In this document: one piece after another, positions 4,936 through 6,336 of the stretch
Layout: each line of letters begins with the position of its first letter
Numbering within the stretch: position 1 is the stretch's first letter
Assembly: GCA_937921805.1 (NCBI GenBank)
Contig: CAKZUS010000308.1
Location: 1-6,336, forward strand
DNA: 6,336 nt
Reading direction: 5' to 3'
DNA from: an uncultured Granulosicoccaceae bacterium
GTDB lineage: Bacteria > Pseudomonadota > Gammaproteobacteria > JABXHR01
The notes under the pieces: generated by a model
Database searches by the model: none
What the model saw: only the letters and a program-made list of their open reading frames with translations
What the model was told of the DNA's origin: nothing
Position numbers and translations under genes: made by a program

Positions 4936-4969
4936 GAACCGGACGTGACACTCTCGCGTCATCCGGCTC
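4936..4969 (-). ncRNA. Group II intron catalytic domain V
   Basis: A 34-nt hairpin on the minus strand. The lower stem is GAGCCGGA with TCCGGTTC (8 pairs including one G-U). A two-base bulge CG on the 3' side is followed by an upper stem TGACGC/GTGTCA closed by a GAGA (GNRA) tetraloop. The catalytic AGC triad is present in the lower stem. This is the most conserved part of group II introns and coordinates the catalytic metals. Confidence 0.93.
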
Positions 4970-6215
4970 CCACCATTGAAGCTTTGCGTTGAATTTCCCA
5001 ATGGATGAAAGCAAATGGGTGGCGCTGCTTGAGACGATCTAGATAGCGCCATGCACGGGTTTTATGACCGGCGAAGTACTTGTACTTACGCATCAGCCAA
5101 CGCGTGAGATAACCATCCATATGTTGGCCCAAGCCGCGTAATGCCGAACGATAAAATCGTCCATAGTAGTGCCACCAACCTCGCAATACCGGATTGAACA
5201 TCCGTGACAAGTCGATTAAAGACTTGTCATTCATCAGCTGCACATGCCAGCTGCGAATCTGTTGGCGCATACGTTTGAGCGCATCGCGGCTCACTGCGGG
5301 GAAAAAGTTCACATAAACACGACCGTATTTATCCACCGCTTTCCTTGGGCGAAAGCGATAGCCGAGAAAATCGAATGCAATATTCTCATGCTCCTCGCTC
5401 CGGTTTACGTCCTTGCAATACACAATCTGTGTCTTCTCTGGGTGCAGTGCCAACCCACATGCCGTTAAACGGGCATCGAGTTGTTTGAGCACCCACAGTG
5501 CTTGCTTCTTGCTCTTGCAATGAATCACTCCATCATCGGCGTAGCGACAGAATCGCACACTGCGCAGGCGTGTATCGATCCAATGATCTAGCGTGTAGTG
5601 GAGAAACAGATTCGCTAGCACCGGACTGATTACACCCCCTTGCGGCGTGCCTCTATCCCTGATCATCAACTCTCCGTCGGCGTTCTGCATCGGGGCTGTG
5701 AGCCCTCTTTCGATGTACAGCAACGCCCATGGAATACTGCAGTGATAACGTACCGCTCGCATCAGTAACCCGTGGTCAATATGGTCAAACAAACCTTTGA
5801 TATCGAACTCTACTACCCAGTCATAATCCCAACACCGACGCCGTACGACGCTCAATGCATCATGCGCCGAGCGTCCTGGGCGGTAACCGTAGGAATTTTC
5901 ATGGAAGATCGGTTCTACCAATGGTTCGAAGACATTCTTCACCACCGTTTGCGCTATGCGGTCGCTGACTGTGGGGACACCCAGAATACGCTCACCACCG
6001 TTTCTCTTGGGGATCGGCACCGCTTTCACTGGCGGCGGGAAGTCACTGCCCGAAGACAGCCGATTCCAGATCTTGTAGAGGTGAGGCTTCAAACGCTGTT
6101 CAAAGGCGTGGAGCGATTGCTCGTCTACCCCCGCAGCCCCCCTGTTTGCTTTGACCTGTTGATAGGCCTCCCAGACTTGGTTTTTATCAATCACAAATGG
6201 CTTTGCCTCGCTCAC
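4959..6215 (-). CDS. ltrA: Group II intron-encoded reverse transcriptase/maturase
   Basis: A 418-residue intron protein that reverse-transcribes the intron during retrohoming and acts as maturase for splicing. The N-terminus MSEAKPFVIDKNQVWEAYQ leads into the RT domain (about residues 15-290): PIPKRNGGERILGVPTVSDR, SYGYRPGRSAHDAL, FDIKGLFDHIDH (first catalytic Asp), GTPQGGVISPVLANLFL and FCRYADDGVIHC (YADD active site). The maturase X domain (about 305-400) includes FNPVLRGWWHYYGRFYRSAL. No HNH endonuclease domain follows, as in several bacterial lineages that rely on other priming. I chose GTG 6215 because GGAGG sits 5 bases before it; an in-frame TTG lies six codons upstream without a site. 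The stop codon falls inside domain V, so coding and catalytic RNA overlap. All motifs look intact, so the protein is probably active. Confidence 0.95.
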   Translation of the reverse strand: MSEAKPFVIDKNQVWEAYQQVKANRGAAGVDEQSLHAFEQRLKPHLYKIWNRLSSGSDFPPPVKAVPIPKRNGGERILGVPTVSDRIAQTVVKNVFEPLVEPIFHENSYGYRPGRSAHDALSVVRRRCWDYDWVVEFDIKGLFDHIDHGLLMRAVRYHCSIPWALLYIERGLTAPMQNADGELMIRDRGTPQGGVISPVLANLFLHYTLDHWIDTRLRSVRFCRYADDGVIHCKSKKQALWVLKQLDARLTACGLALHPEKTQIVYCKDVNRSEEHENIAFDFLGYRFRPRKAVDKYGRVYVNFFPAVSRDALKRMRQQIRSWHVQLMNDKSLIDLSRMFNPVLRGWWHYYGRFYRSALRGLGQHMDGYLTRWLMRKYKYFAGHKTRAWRYLDRLKQRHPFAFIHWEIQRKASMVGAG

Positions 6216-6336
6216 CGGCTCCTCCTGTCGCAATGACAGTTGACCGACTCGTTCAGCTCAATGGCGCTGCCCCTTCGCTCCACGACCATTACAGTCGCTT
6301 CAACACTACTACGAACAGCTCCGCCCCTTGATGGCG
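6216..6336 (-). other. Intron RNA upstream of the maturase gene (probable domain IV/III)
   Basis: No protein is supported here. By position this is intron RNA leading into the ORF, with the GGAGG ribosome site at its left end (6221-6225). The secondary structure cannot be assigned without the rest of the intron. Confidence 0.6.

Larger units (their letters stand above)
4246..6336 (-). mobile_element. IS-B: second copy of an IS-A-like IS3 element, minus orientation, carrying a group II intron
   Basis: Its right terminus starts at 4246, where the OrfB N-terminus of IS-A breaks off. Inside it orfB runs on the minus strand from the intron 3' splice site down to a TAG at 4270. Everything from about 4896 to the right edge is the inserted intron, so the first part of orfB, orfA and the left end lie outside. 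IS-A and IS-B overlap only in their ends, so their identity cannot be measured here, but both belong to the same orfA/orfB subgroup. Confidence 0.75.
4896..6336 (-). mobile_element. Group II intron (3' part; 5' end beyond the window)
   Basis: The element has an intron-encoded reverse transcriptase, a canonical domain V (4936-4969) and a domain VI stem-loop just before the splice site. The 3' splice site lies at 4894-4897. An end at 4896 would rebuild the expected ...IT-YLP sequence of orfB and put the likely branch A (4902) 7 bases from the junction. An end at 4897 would give the usual AC terminus. The ORF lies in domain IV. The ~120 bases upstream of it (6216-6336) should be domain IV/III RNA. 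Domain I and the GUGYG 5' end, usually 500-700 bases before the ORF, are off the right edge. Confidence 0.92.

Noticed and set aside
4959..6215. Reverse transcriptase of a retron or defence (DRT/UG) system
   Set aside because: The canonical domain V and VI next to it, the maturase X domain and the insertion in an IS gene identify a group II intron protein.
5772..6236. A 154-codon plus-strand open frame
   Set aside because: Exactly antisense to the conserved maturase RT domain and without a recognisable domain or ribosome site.

Overview
The window looks like a variable, transposon-scarred stretch of a proteobacterial chromosome, most likely gammaproteobacterial. The pointers are the tRNA-Asn sequence, a Gly/Ser-rich lipoprotein, filamentous-haemagglutinin (FHA/CdiA-type) debris, an Rpn nuclease, and a group II intron whose protein resembles those of enterobacterial and pseudomonad introns. 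I cannot name the species from sequence alone.

Layout, left to right. (1) 1-615, minus: the start of an exported lipoprotein gene with four 27-bp in-frame repeats. It runs off the left edge. (2) 826-972, plus: a tRNA-Asn(GUU) gene with its own promoter and a probable terminator. (3) 991-1300: a perfect 11-bp tandem repeat and the C-terminal stub of a tyrosine integrase, the likely scar of an island that used the tRNA as its attachment site. (4) 1300-2973: two decayed pieces of an FHA/CdiA-like adhesin, both minus, which share a homologous module. Between them sits an intact Rpn-family (PD-(D/E)XK) nuclease gene with a near-consensus sigma70 promoter lying at the junction. (5) 2974-3325, minus: the right-hand end of an IS3-family element (IS-C), frameshifted and cut off. 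(6) 3326-4245, plus: the left half of a second IS3-family element (IS-A), with an intact orfA, a textbook -1 frameshift signal and the first third of orfB. (7) 4246-6336, minus: the right end of a third IS3-family element (IS-B). Its orfB is split by a group II intron (about 4896 to beyond 6336) that encodes a complete reverse transcriptase/maturase.

How it fits together. Regions 5-7 read as nested insertions: IS-A into IS-C, IS-B into IS-A in the opposite orientation, and the intron into IS-B. The missing halves should lie just beyond the right edge in mirror order. The genes that still look functional are the lipoprotein (partial here), the tRNA, the Rpn nuclease, IS-A orfA and the intron protein; the rest is debris.

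The points most worth following up are a possible small internal Rpn product (gene within a gene), the paired repeats bordering the Rpn gene, and the complete frameshift module of IS-A. I found no wholly new multi-gene system.
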